DNA of 64,000 nucleotides from Hypoxylon rubiginosum (Eukaryota > Ascomycota > Sordariomycetes > Xylariales > Hypoxylaceae): positions 826,236 to 890,235 of the forward strand of contig CADCXA010000041.1 in assembly GCA_902806565.1 (NCBI GenBank). The letters run 5' to 3'. The translations under genes were made by a program, and so were the position numbers. Below the pieces are notes generated by a model. That model did no database searches and was not told the origin of the DNA. It saw nothing but the letters and a program-made list of their open reading frames with translations. Positions 10,905-21,748 of the stretch are shown here, piece by piece (the stretch's first letter is position 1; each line of letters begins with the position of its first letter).

Positions 10905-13619
10905 GGTGCATCAACGTGTATACGTGTATACGTATGTATACTTCCTATTTGCTTTTTCCTGTTTTTATTTTTTTGTCGAGCCTGTCGGTCTCAGACATCA
11001 AGAGACAGCTACTTTTTTTCCTTCCCTATTTTCCCTTTTCCGTGTTTAATATTTTTTTTTTCGTCTTAGGTAGTATGCGGTTGGCTGGTTTTGGGTATAA
11101 GTGAACCAGATCCAAGCAATCAGATCGATCCGATCAGCGCAGAGGAACGGGGAAGGGGAGGGGCAAGGTACCTGTGCTAAGTTGCTAGGTTAATGTGCTA
11201 GCAGGCTAGGTAAAAGGGGGAGAGGGGAGGCCCTGTTTTTTTCTTCTCACTTTGGGCAGGTCTAACCCAGTGCCTGAGTGCCCGCCAGCTAACTAAAGAG
11301 CCTAGGACGGGTACTGGTACCTTATCAGACAGACAGCTTCCAGCCTGTCGGGTGGAGAACGCTTGTGAATGTGGGGGAGGAAAAGTAAAATAAAAACAAA
11401 ATTCAGGGGAATATCTAGGAGTGTTTGCTCTTGAATACTTGATAGTCTCTTCTTTTAACCGTTACAAGACTCTGAAGAAATAAATGAGATAAAACAAGTC
11501 CAACCTTAGAAATGACAAGCGAAAATTTACATAGAATATTAAATGCTAGGTATCGCGGTATGTATGTGTCGTAGGAATGAGGGAGGAAAAAAAAAGATAG
11601 GTAGACCGACAGATCAGATAGGTTAGATCATATAGGTACCTAGGTAGCTAGGGGCATTAGAGATCTAGAACGAGGAGGGTATAATACATTGACGAGTAAA
11701 CTGATAGGAATTGTCTTTTTCTCTCTATGACTTTTCTCGGTAGTGTCAATACCTACCTAGATAGAGATAACTGGGTTAGCAGAAGTGGTATGATTATCTC
11801 GTAGAAAGGCAAGCACGGCATGTAGCTCTAAGCGGTAGAGAGAAGTGGTTCAAGGAGCTATATCACGGCGTTTAAACTCGTTCAGGAGATCGATCCCATA
11901 GTGGAGCTACACGTTGCCAGGATTCATGAGGATCATCAGGAACCGCCGAATTGGGGACGGGGAAGACCAGGGGGACAGGGGTAGGCATGGGCCACAGAGG
12001 GACTAGAGGGACCCGACTGAGCTCAAGCTGCTGCTCTGATTTGTTTCCCGTGCCTCGGACGTGAACGATACACCGCGATGTTTGGTAACGATGCAATACT
12101 ATGGTAATACCGTAATAGCTGTTCCTGAACCAAACAAGAATGCCGGTGTACTGTTGACTGGTCAGCTTCCAAGCTCAAATCTAAGAGGGGTAACTAACTC
12201 ACTGATAGTCGTTCACTAAAGACTCGTTATTCTTCCTTTCTACCTTGAAAGGTTGCAGTCCCATTCGTAAAAGGTGCGATCCTTCGACAATATTTAACAG
12301 CGTCTCCTATACCTCTTGGGTAGTATTCTACGCATGTAGCAGACGAACGGGAATGACATGCAGCGATGCGACGTTGCCCTAGCATACCGAGGTACCTAGG
12401 TAAGATGAGTAGAGTCTATTATCGAAGGCTATTCCTCGAGTGTTTGCTGTGGTCATCGCCAATCGCCAATCGCCCTTACAAGTCATCGCCGCCAACGCGT
12501 CTACCTAAATCAATCATAAGCTCAATTGTATGTGGAAGGGAGCTCGACGTCTCCTCCGCATCGCACACCAATACGATCTGCACCTTGTAAGCTGTCCAGC
12601 AAACACATTTGGACCGGCTTGGTCATCCAATCAGGTACGCGTGTCTACGCCGCTTCGTCGCTTATATTGAGACCAAATAAAATCCGCGGAGGGGGCCGTA
12701 TAATTTAGCAACGTCATAAGGTAGGATGCACATCTAATAAGGCTGGTCTAGGTATTCGATACCTATTTACCTCTAAACATGCACGCACGTTTATGTTTCT
12801 TTACATAGTGATCTAAACTGGTTGGTCGCTGATCATTCTGAAAGTTGCCCCTTTATACGAAGTAAACGTATTAAAATTCCATGACCCCGTTAGACTACAC
12901 CTACAATAGGTAGTAACATGGCGAGAATACACATGCCTGTCTGTACAGAAAGACACATGAAAGGCTTGTTAAAAGTGTCTAAAATCATACGACAGTTGAT
13001 AGACCATACCAACGCTACTATGTAAGTAGGACAGTTCGCGCGACATGTAGCACCCACGTTCAAACCGGGTCGAGCATCCGTTGGTACCTAATAGGTTTAA
13101 ATCAAAGTCCAGGACGTGCACGCTTGCGGCTCGCGGGGGGGATAGTTGTAGCGAGCTTCCAACTACCTTTCTCGGGCAAGTCTAGATCCGAGTGGACGGT
13201 TCTCTTTCTAGGATAGATCAGACTAGTTCACCAAGAACCCTTCCCGAGTGCTGCCAAAGGACGACAGTTCCTGAGTATCTACCACGGTGTCCCGGTATCA
13301 ATAGCGTATATGCAAGCAACAAGGCACTTGAACAACCTTTAAACTTACGTTGGGCCATGTTCCCCGGTATTATGCGCTAGACATGATACAAGGAAGAAGA
13401 AAAAAGAAACAGGATATAATTAGGAAATAATTAAGAGGAATGAATGAGCCACAGACAGAAAGCATGAATCAAAGGCATCGAAGTTGTATTGAATGAAGCT
13501 CTTCAGGTAAGCTAGGAGCTAGAAGAGGCCCTAAGCTAATGATGATTAGGGTTGTGACCAGGTCACGTGTATACTATCCCATGACACAGCCATAGGGGGT
13601 CGAACCCCTTTTCTTACGG
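10905..13619. other. 2.7-kb intergenic region, no gene recognised
   Basis: The part next to urc4 (10,905-11,110) is T-rich and pyrimidine-rich, fitting a fungal promoter/5' UTR. Further on there are copies of the short palindromic motif TACCTAGGTA (near 11,636-11,645 and 12,391-12,400) and a run CAATCGCCAATCGCC near 12,457-12,472. Open frames are short, unrelated and without motifs. The 3' end borders the dynamin-like gene stop. No tRNA passes inspection. Confidence 0.5.
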
Positions 13620-15936
13620 TTACTCCATTGGGACAGCATGGACGTTGGATCGTGCCACGAACGCATCTAGGTCCTTTAGACCCTCTTCGAGAATGGCCAA
13701 CTTCTTCGTTGCTTCGTCCCGTTCTTTGACGGTATTGTCGTCCTCAGATCCTAGTTGCTCGACATCTCTTTCAGAGAAGTCCCAGACTACGTCGCTGCAG
13801 AATCTGTTTCATATGGCGGTTAGTTACGACACACAAAGCTTGAAATTTGCGGTTCGAGCTGGGGATAGTACTCACACTTCTGGTAATCGCTGGATCAGAC
13901 ATGTCTCGATAGCGTTGACGCTGACATCGTCGATGAACTTCTTGAGTGCCACCTGTGAAGAGTTAACATCAAATTACACGTGTTCAGCAATACCAAGAAT
14001 TTGAAAATTCTTATGGATCGGATACCTGGTAGTATGCCGTGGCCACATCAGCTGCTAGCGATGCAGAGTACTCTTCAACATTAGGCCGAGTCTCTACTTT
14101 CAATGTGGAAAGGATATGTTTTATATCTATGTCATCCTCGGAATCCGGTGCGTCCTCTGAGGTGTAGCCGCAGGCTTCCCGAGACAGCTCGTCAAATCGC
14201 CGGTCATGACGCTTGGTCTGAATGTCTTGAACAGTATCGGTGAGATAGTCATTGTATGTGATCGGATGGATTGATATATGAGGCTCTAGAAGCTCATCAA
14301 CTTTGTTCTTCAGGTCCTGCCGGAGCCGATACAAAGCTGGCTGGATGTGTCCTTTCATGAGGCGAGAGCTGGTGTTCTGATCACATATCTCGGAAACGAT
14401 TTTATGGAAGTTGTTAGCAGCAGCCTGGTGAATCTGCTCGACCAGATTCTGCGTGATCGATTCCCAACCTTGCTTGCACTGACGACTGAATAAATCAGAA
14501 ACGACCAAAGGATTGAAGGTTCCTGGGAGTTCACGGCCTCGGCACTCGACCATGAGGACTTTTACGTCTTCTAGATAATCCGCCCTCATGATATACCGGC
14601 TAGATGACGTTCTGATCGGTATTAGGTCATCCTCTACAATCTCTAGAGCATGGCCGTCAACAATCATGTCATTAGCATAGGCGCTAAGAATCCTTTGCAC
14701 ATTGGCACGTAGTCGTCTATCGAACGCATCATCCTGGTCTGGGAAAGACTCGAAGAAGTGGTCGGCATAAACTCCGTCAATAGCTGCTCTGACTAGCTTC
14801 GAAAGGCGGCTACTGATCCGCTGGAGATATGTGTGTTTCTCTCTCGTGGTGTTACGTGCCCTCCCAAGCTGTGCTAATTTCAGCTTGCAGTCCCTGATGC
14901 CGGATTGCACCTCGGTCTTGACTCCTGGTAGGCCAGTCTGAATTTGCTTCCATAAGATCTTGCGTAGGCGATCTCTTAGTGATTCAACGCCGAGTTGTGA
15001 CGGATCAAGGGCGCTCCAGGCTGAGTTGGCAAAGAATTCCGCTTCTCTCTCGTCTCGCTCCTCAATGGTGTCATCAGCCGTGACGTGGCTCCTGTTACGA
15101 AGGACGTGCCACCCGAGGCTCAGCTTCACATTCCAATTCTGTGCGAGTTCTACGAAGTAGCCCTCGCTATCCGAACCCTCATCAATCTTATCCGGCTTTG
15201 TGATGAGACCAAGCGTTCTCAAACCGGAAGGATCGATATTCCGAGCGAATTTTGTCACTGGCTGATTGGCAAATGGGTTGTCAGCTGCGACAACAGCAAG
15301 AATGATGCTGCGGCGCTGGCGCATATATGACACCACGAGCTCTTGGACGAGTGCGGCGTCGTCGTCCGACTGGTTCTTGTCAGAGGCACCGAACAGGCCT
15401 GGCAAATCAACCAATGTCAGGTTGGGTGCAGACGGGGACGTGCTTTCGATGCGTAGCACATCCGTGCTGAACATCTTTGCACCCTCGGAGCCAGTGAGGC
15501 CCATGGCTTCCTTCGCAGCCTCGACGATCCTATGAAATTCATCCTGGTTCTTCGAATTTCCAGCAAAGGCTGACAAGTTGGCTCGCTCCTCGCTGCTTCT
15601 GTTGGCACCTGGCTGAATATGAACTTTGATCTCGGGCTTGTCACCTCGGCGGAGGATCAATTCGGTGGCAAAGCGGGTACATAGACCTTCCGCAGTTGGG
15701 AAGGCAATGCCGGAGATGGATTCAAGCGTTGAGCTCTTGCCCGACGACTGGCTGCCGCACACGATTATCTGAGGTAGATCAACATAGTGACTGACGCCGT
15801 GAGACCTAAGCGAATCAACGATGTCGAGGAGGTCTCGATGATTAGTAGAATGTATGAAGCTAGACGTCTTCTGAGAGATGTCTTCCGCGAGAACCATCGT
15901 CATCTTGGCGTGCTGGATGGTTTCCTTTCGCGTCAT
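13620..15936 (-). CDS. Dynamin-superfamily GTPase (Mx/Vps1/Dnm-like)
   Basis: A large GTPase of the dynamin superfamily, expected to oligomerise on membranes. Minus-strand exons are 14026-15936, 13876-13952 and 13620-13803, with introns of 73 and 72 bp (donors GTATCC and GTGAGT, acceptors CACAG and AACAG), giving 723 aa. The N-terminal G domain has the P-loop G-S-Q-S-S-G-K-S-S (about residues 61-69), the switch-region T in L-C-T-R-F-A-T-E, D-L-P-G (177-180) and T-K-P-D (246-249). A long helical stalk follows. The last exons complete a GTPase effector domain (A-Y-Y-Q-V-A-L-K-K-F-I-D-D-V-S-V then W-D-F-S-E-R-D-V). No pleckstrin-homology or transmembrane segment is seen, so it belongs with the Mx-like filamentous-fungal paralogues rather than the classical mitochondrial or vacuolar dynamins. 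The open frame continues upstream without an ATG, so 15936 is the first usable start; a further 5' exon is possible because a TTGTAG acceptor-like site lies just before it. Confidence 0.85.
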
Positions 15937-16619
15937 AGAGCTACAACTAATGGAGGGAGGATGATGAGCGAAGTACTCTAGTTTTAATGCGGCGAGATTG
16001 CCTAGGCGAGCAATGTGCAGCAACTGCTTTTTGGACAACTTCAGGCAGAGTGTGGGGAGATAAAGGTCTGCCTAGTAGAATGGCTGGTGTGCTGTAAAGG
16101 GCAGAAATAACGAAAAGGCCTCAGGTGAGCACTTCCTTGAATAGAAATTTGAAGAATCTTTGCTGCCTTCATAGATACCTATTTATTTACTTATCTTGAC
16201 TTAGAAGCTTCGTTACCAGGGCAGCCAGGGTTACAAGGATTTACCCAGGTAGGTACAGGTATACCTTGATACCCACTTACCTTAGGTACATGTTCAATAC
16301 CAGGTAGGCAGCTGGTAGTCGCCAGTCCTGAAGGTGATGTAGTACAATGCAAGAGATTCCTATTTGTCGATTCTAAAAGGTCGCACATTCTTTTCGAGAT
16401 AGATTCACATTAGCTGGAAGGCAGGTAGTCAAAGAGAGATAAAGGGAGCAGGTGCCTAGAATAGAATAGGATGTTGCGCGGCTCAAACGCGATAGACGCG
16501 TCGTCCGCTAAAAGACGGACGGCTGGGAGCCCGCCGCAGGGGAGCTACAGCTGCTGCTCTTCCCCAATGCTTCAAGCTCTCGGGTTCTACAGCGCTGAAG
16601 TCCCGCTCAAATAGTCGCT
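15937..16619. other. Upstream region of the dynamin-like gene
   Basis: About 680 bp with no recognisable coding sequence. It contains repeated short motifs of the GGTAGGTA/TACCTTG type around 16,245-16,315. Confidence 0.45.
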
Positions 16620-17450
16620 CTGTTAAACCCCGAGCTCATAATTATCTTAGGTTCGATGAACTCGTAAACTCCTGCGATCTCGCCAAAACGACCATACCCC
16701 CCATTGGTGTGACAGATTCTAGCCCGAACCCGGCATGCGATATCGAGGCCTCGCATCACGTCTCATGAGAAGACGGCAGCGCACAGGCTAAAGTCGGTGC
16801 CGTTGGCGAGTGCGACGGCTTCTTCATCGGCATCGAATAGGAATAGGCAAATGAGAGGCCCAAGATTCGCATCGTCAAGAATTATCATGGGAGCCTTGCC
16901 TCCTAATTCGAGAACACACCGTTTTAGGCTTGTCGCAGCCTAACCTGCGATTATCCTATCAACAAGATCGCTCTTGGTGAAGTTGACATGACGCACTGCG
17001 AGGTGTTCTACGGCGTACTCGGTGACGGCCGGTGTCTGATCTGGCGACACGGGCAATAAGTTTAGGCAACCCGGTGACAATCCCGCGGCACGAAGAGCGC
17101 GGACCACCAGATGCTGACTCCTTGGAGAGAACTCCGATGGCTTGAGGATGATAGTATTGCCGAGCGGAGTGGCGATGGCTCGCGCGGTGAGGCTTACCTT
17201 GTCGAGAGTCAGCTTAACCTCAAAACAAGAGACGGGGTTCGCTCACTGGAGCGTTCCAGGGGCTGATCGCGAACACAACTCCAAGGGGCTCCCTCTCGAG
17301 ATTAAGACAGTCGTTCCGGGTCGGCCAGCCAGCACAGTCTTGCTCTTTATGTGTGTCATCAAGCCTGCCGTTTCGCGAAGAATTCAAACGGTCGCCAGAA
17401 TATTCACTCTGATTTAGCTAATCTTGATACTGATAGCACTGTTGGGACAT
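16620..17450 (-). pseudogene. Aldehyde dehydrogenase pseudogene (salicylaldehyde-dehydrogenase-like)
   Basis: Reading the minus strand from about 17,450 down, pieces of an NAD(P)-dependent aldehyde dehydrogenase appear in the correct order. They are R-E-T-A-G-L; A-G-R-P-G-T-T-V-L-I; E-R-E-P-L-G-V-V-F-A-I-S-P-W-N-A-P-V; A-T-P-L-G-N-T-I-I-L-K-P-S-E; H-L-V-V-R-A-L-R-A-A-G-L; H-V-N-F-T-K-S-D-L-V-D-R-I-I-A-G; R-C-V-L-E-L-G-G-K-A-P-M-I-I-L-D-D-A-N-L; C-L-F-L-F-D-A-D-E-E-A-V-A-L-A-N-G-T; and a C-terminal G-G-Y-G-R-F-G-E-I-A-G-V-Y-E-F. The frame is broken by stops (TAG after I-I-A-G, TGA after A-A-V-F-S) and by at least one indel after S-P-W-N-A-P-V. The segment that should hold the catalytic Cys, between D-D-A-N-L and C-L-F-L-F, is deleted. 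The closest family by eye is the fungal salicylaldehyde/vanillin dehydrogenase type; this is inference. Confidence 0.85.
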
Positions 17451-18029
17451 TAGCCCTTGCCATCCGGATAGGACCACAGGCCTATTGGTAACCCTTGGAG
17501 CCTAGACGGGAGTCACAGGATTCCCCATAGCATGGATAGGGGCTACGGGCTTGCGGGTAAAGGGAAAGAGATAACTTAGGAACTAGGCCCCTTGGTCGTG
17601 CACCCCTTTGTTCTGGCTTCCAGTATATTCACAGCGCTTGGCAGCCCTCTAGGTTCATAGCCCTTTGTGCAATAACATAGTTGTATTCCGTATCGCATGG
17701 TTGGCTTCGTGACAAGCACTTCGATGGTAGTGTCAGAAAAGGATCTGATACCTTCAAGGCTCTCTTGGCTCTCTACCTCGGGGCCGATATGGTATGAATA
17801 GGTAGGCCAGTACTGTGGGGCTGAGTATATGATGATGAGTACGGGGTGGCGAATGCGCCGAACGTGCTAGAAGAAGAGTTTCGAGAGTCTACGACCTTGT
17901 CGGGCTCTGCCACATTGAAAGACCTAGGGCCCCATCTCCTAGTTGAAGCAGGATACAGATCGGGCTTTATTTGTATCGTCTCTATTTTGCACTAACACTT
18001 GTAATGCCATTACCGGACGTGGCAGTTTC
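17451..18029. other. Spacer between ALDH pseudogene and hydrolase
   Basis: About 580 bp. It may include decayed 5' sequence of the aldehyde dehydrogenase and the 3' UTR of the hydrolase, but nothing can be recognised in any frame. Confidence 0.4.
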
Positions 18030-18902
18030 TCATCCAAGAAACTGAGTTACGGTAGCAATGAAGTCATCGAACCCATCGATATAGCATACGTGCCCGGCGT
18101 TCTTGATAATGTGAAAGTCCACCGTAGCGCTAGCATTCTTCTTCTTCAATCCTCGCTCGACACCTTCTCGTAGCTCCTGCATAGCCTCGGGCAAGTTTGC
18201 ATCTTTCTCGCCGACGATAAACAAGGCCTCGTCAACGCCAAAGCCCGCTTCTTCCGTCTTCTGTCGGAGATCGAACGTACTACTCCGAAGAGCGGCGCAG
18301 CACGTCTCAAAGCCGTCGATAGTCGTGGTCAACATGAGCTGACGTAGGCGGCTTGTCTCGTCCGGGTGAGCATCTATCCATACACGCCCAAGCCAACGCT
18401 CGAGTGTGCCATCAATGATTCCGTCCATCTTGCCTATTTCGCGAGCTGCAGCAACCCTCGGGCCGAATATATCGTCAATTCCGGCATTGACAGGAGAGCA
18501 CGAAATCGTGTCGCACACGATTAGTCTCTGAACTACACGAGGATAGTTGGCTGCGAAGACGATGCCGGTTGCTGCACCCATACTGACGCCGATCCAAGCG
18601 TGCAATCGGTCAATGGAAAGATGACTGAGAAGAGCACGAACGTCCTCAGCCAGACTGTCGAATGTAGTCGAAGAGAGATCTGCTGGGGTCGTAGATGCTC
18701 CATGGCCCGGAGGATCATATCGCAAGACGCTTAAGCCTCTGGTGGTGAGCTTGGAGACAACAAGGTGCCACGTGGAAAAAGGCGTGCATAGTGAATTTGA
18801 TAGGAGGACGACAGGTGCATTAGGATTGGACGGGGCCGGCGTCAGAGCATACGAGAGTGTGCGCGAAGACGGCAAAGATAGTGACGAAGCTGCAGCTGAC
18901 AT
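18030..18902 (-). CDS. Alpha/beta hydrolase, 3-oxoadipate enol-lactonase-like
   Basis: An intact, intronless 290-aa alpha/beta hydrolase. The nucleophile elbow is G-V-S-M-G (Ser107), the acid is probably Asp234 in V-G-E-K-D-A-N-L-P, and the base His271 in N-A-G-H-V-C-Y-I-D-G. The oxyanion strand is L-L-S-N-S-L-C-T, and Y-D-P-P-G-H-G (62-68) is the usual H-G-x-like loop. The order, length and L-S-N-S-L sequence resemble bacterial and fungal 3-oxoadipate enol-lactonases (PcaD), which open the enol-lactone in the beta-ketoadipate pathway; related esterases cannot be excluded. Its neighbours are an aldehyde dehydrogenase pseudogene and, beyond a transposon-like element, a salicylate-hydroxylase-like pseudogene, which supports an aromatic-degradation origin. 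It is the only open gene in this decayed stretch. The start at 18902 is the first ATG of the frame. Confidence 0.82.
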   Translation of the reverse strand: MSAAASSLSLPSSRTLSYALTPAPSNPNAPVVLLSNSLCTPFSTWHLVVSKLTTRGLSVLRYDPPGHGASTTPADLSSTTFDSLAEDVRALLSHLSIDRLHAWIGVSMGAATGIVFAANYPRVVQRLIVCDTISCSPVNAGIDDIFGPRVAAAREIGKMDGIIDGTLERWLGRVWIDAHPDETSRLRQLMLTTTIDGFETCCAALRSSTFDLRQKTEEAGFGVDEALFIVGEKDANLPEAMQELREGVERGLKKKNASATVDFHIIKNAGHVCYIDGFDDFIATVTQFLG

Positions 18903-19091
18903 GTTTCCGGAGGCTCTTTAAGCTACCTAGGTAGAGAAAGGTAGAAAAGCGATATGTATGTCGTTGACTCTGGAGGCTACTCTTGGGGTAGGTAAATTCA
19001 TTAAATCCAGGAGTTTAGATTAACTCCGCACGGCTAGTCGACAGCTCTTCGGGCTTATTAGGGACCTACGTAGTACAGTACAGCTACCGTA

Positions 19092-19613
19092 GCGGCAAAA
19101 TGTGTTTTTTGAAAACGATTCTGACAGAGAAAACGTTTATTTTTATAACAATTATTTAGTAGAGAAAAAACGTTTTTCTAGGGAAAACGATTTCTTATAA
19201 AATAATAAAAATTAAAAAATGAAATATCTTATATAATTTTATATTTTTTATTTGTATTAAATTTTTATTTTCTTAATAGAATTTTTTCTTTTTTTTATAT
19301 CCTATGTAATTTAAACGTAAAACTTTTATATATATTTTATATTATAAATTATTATATTTTACTATTAAACTATATAAGGTTATATTACGTACACGTACCT
19401 AGAATATTATTAAGCTTTATATATTAATAAAGCCTTTTAATTAATTAAAAAATTTCCATTTCTAAAGTAAAAAACAATTTTTTTATATATAACGATAATT
19501 TAAGAAAAAACGTTTTTTGTAAGTGAATAATTATAGCTACAAATAATTATTTCTAGCTGCAAATAATTGTTTTTAGCTGCGAATAACCGTTTCTCAAAAC
19601 CATATTTTGCCGC
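19092..19613. mobile_element. MITE-like element with terminal inverted repeats and TA target site
   Basis: Both ends carry the same inverted repeat: the left begins GCGGCAAAATGTG and the right, read from outside on the other strand, begins GCGGCAAAATATG, with similarity continuing for about 25 bases through T-rich and GAAAACG sequence. A TA dinucleotide lies directly outside each end (19090-19091 and 19614-19615), as expected for Tc1/mariner-type insertion. The 522-bp interior is very AT-rich and has no open frame. It contains subterminal tandem units of about 21 bp (AGCTRCRAATAAYNRTTTYT, near 19,532-19,595). The size and lack of coding fit a non-autonomous element; the AT bias suggests RIP. 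Confidence 0.75.
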
Positions 19614-19658
19614 TAAGGTACCTCTAGCCTGGGGACTCCACTGGACTTGATTCCTAGC

Positions 19659-19718
19659 GGGGCGACACAGGGGGCGACACAGGGGGCGACACAGGGGGCG
19701 ACACAGGGGGCGACACAG
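19659..19718 (+). repeat. 12-bp minisatellite, five perfect copies
   Basis: Five head-to-tail exact copies of GGGGCGACACAG. It is GC-rich and lies 44 bp outside the AT-rich TIR element. There is no evident coding role. Confidence 0.95.
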
Positions 19719-21109
19719 GCTGCACAGGGCATCTACCTAAACGCTAGACTTTCAACAGTATAGCACTTGAATCCCAGAGAACAACCTAACCTGTGCTCTT
19801 AACGGCCATAACGGAGCTGTACAAAAGGACTGCATCGTTCCTACTGTAGTCTAGGAATAAGCGATCCGATATCTCCCAAGCTCAAGGGATTTTTCATCCG
19901 CTAACCATGAGAACTGTTGGCGGTAGCTCAGTCCTACAGAGCCGCGAAAGCTAAGCGACGCGTACGTCGCGTGCCCGAGGATTAACGGAAGCGTGGTATT
20001 CAAAGCTGCGATCTCTACGGAATATTGGAAGGTATGGAAAATAGTGCCAAAGTTGATTACGAATCAATTGATAAATGTGTTAGAAACGAGGGCTGTAGAT
20101 GTATTCCGGCAGCCGGCGAGACTCATCGCTGCGCCGTATGTCTAGCTCAGGACCCGCTTCTATGTAAATATTGAAGACCTCAGTGACCGGTATGCCTGGC
20201 TGTCTGGTCGTTTGCTGGGAAACTGAGGCATGAAGTTGGATTCACCATTTGGCCCTTATCCATACCCATAATTCGTATCCACTTACCTTACCTACCTACC
20301 TTTCTTCGCTAAGGGTTGCATAGCTTCCGTTGTCTGGAAGTTATCGTTAAATAGGCCTTTCTAGATGAGGCCATAGATTCGGTTGTGAACCTTAGACAGC
20401 TGGGCCAATCTCGAGGCTACGAAAATGCCGTACGCCAGACTCATCTCAGAATGTGGAAGTATCAGGAAAGACAGGCGACGCTTTACGAATAGCGCAACCA
20501 TCAGACCCCCCTAACGAGGAAGCACTGCATCGGGCCTTCTGGCGACCTTCAGTTCCTCGGCTAGCTCCGCTCGCATGTATCTACATGATCCTCGCGTTCG
20601 GAACATGAGCGATCCCACCATCTGCGGAACAGCTTCGATCACAATGCGCTTAGAAGACACCGCGTATCGTCTGCTAGGTCTCTGCTGCCACATCTCATTA
20701 GCAAATGTACACTCTGTTTGCAGTCAAGGAGTATGACAGATGCGGAGAGTGTTGATGGACCGCTGTGGAAAGACTTGCTCTTGTGTGGTTAGCGTCTAGA
20801 TGTACACTTACATTCTATATCGTAGTGGTCGGTAACGGAGGTGGAAGCGATGCTATGCTAGTATCTTTCACCTTGAGGCTGTATCGAATTCTCGGTACGA
20901 GTAGGGCAAGTCAGGATACGGAAAGTAGCGCTGAGGTGGTCGTTGAGTAAAGGCCCTTGAACCCCGAAGCGACTCTCCTAGATCTTGAACAATGGAGAGC
21001 GGATTCTTCAAAGCAGCAGTGGTTGAACATACCACCTATTAAAATTGGCGATCTCCTCTTCGACGACGTGGCGCCAAAGCGCCAGACTTTAATAATCTCA
21101 AGCCCCTAT
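19719..21109. other. Unassigned decayed sequence
   Basis: About 1.4 kb with no intact gene. Parts have coding-like composition (for example a plus-strand frame around 20,060-20,225 and a 60-codon minus frame at 20,511-20,693), but I cannot name a family. It lies between pseudogenes and is probably more of the same decayed material. Confidence 0.4.
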
Positions 21110-21371
21110 TATAGCCTGACATCTTTAGATCGTGCTCTATGTTCCACGGCCTCGCATTCCCAATGTTGATCAGATCGAAGAAAGTTGACATGTAAAGGAA
21201 TTGGAGTAGGAGGATAATCCGCCAGTCGACCTTCCGCGAAACCCTTTTGGCTTTGATGGGGTTAGTGGCATGCCTTTCGGTAGGTGTCTCTATGTGAGTT
21301 GGATTTTGCTTCTCGAGTTCTAAGCTAGATAGATACGTTTGGAGGAGTCTCATCTCTGATATTATAGGCAA
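21110..21371 (-). pseudogene. MFS transporter N-terminal fragment (ACS/Dal5-like)
   Basis: Minus-strand reading gives a short piece with the start of a major-facilitator transporter of the anion:cation symporter group: K-R-V-S-R-K-V-D-W-R-I-I-L-L-L-Q-F-L-Y-M then F-F-D-L-I-N-I-G-N-A-R and W-N-I-E-H-D-L-K-M-S-G-Y-N. This covers the first transmembrane helix and the loop after it; the family consensus has Asp-Arg where this copy reads Asp-Leu in F-F-D-L-I-N. No further helices follow in any frame, so most of the gene is missing. These transporters often import carboxylic acids and vitamins, including aromatic acids, and often sit with catabolic genes. Confidence 0.75.
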
Positions 21372-21748
21372 GTCCCACGCCGAATTCGAGGCTGCCAGAT
21401 TTCCCTACTGACGCGCCGCGAACTAGTAGATCCAGCCCCAGGCCGAGACTCAAGACTATCTAGGGCATGCGGGGAAGATCCGGGTTCGGTCTAAGTTATT
21501 AGACTACGGAGTCGTGTCTCCGAGCCGTCATGCTCCAAATCCACGTGGAGCTGCGGAGTAGCGTGTGTGGGGACGTAGTTGTCTGTACTAGCTAGAGGAA
21601 GGCTGTACGCCCGGATCATGACAGCGTCGTAGTGTACGTCGGGCCCGAATGATTGATGCGGCTCCGGAATTTGCTGAGGTGAGCGCGTACGGCTGTTCGT
21701 GTACCTAGACGAGAACGAGGCCGGAATGTGGTCAGAACTAACATATCG

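Noticed and set aside
11872..12096. 74-codon minus-strand frame in the long intergenic region
   Set aside because: No start context, no motif and no neighbouring exons; treated as chance.
13560..13620. GGTTCGACCCC on the minus strand, like a tRNA B-box/T-arm
   Set aside because: No acceptor stem, D-arm or anticodon stem can be built upstream, where the dynamin-like coding sequence lies.
19918..20010. GGCGGTAGCTCAGTC, like a tRNA A-box
   Set aside because: No matching T-arm (GGTTCRANNCC) at the right distance and no acceptor stem.
20055..20225. Plus-strand frame with possible coding character (contains L-S-D-R-Y-A-W-L-S-G-R-L-L-G)
   Set aside because: Weakly reminiscent of an acyltransferase motif, but too short and interrupted to assign.
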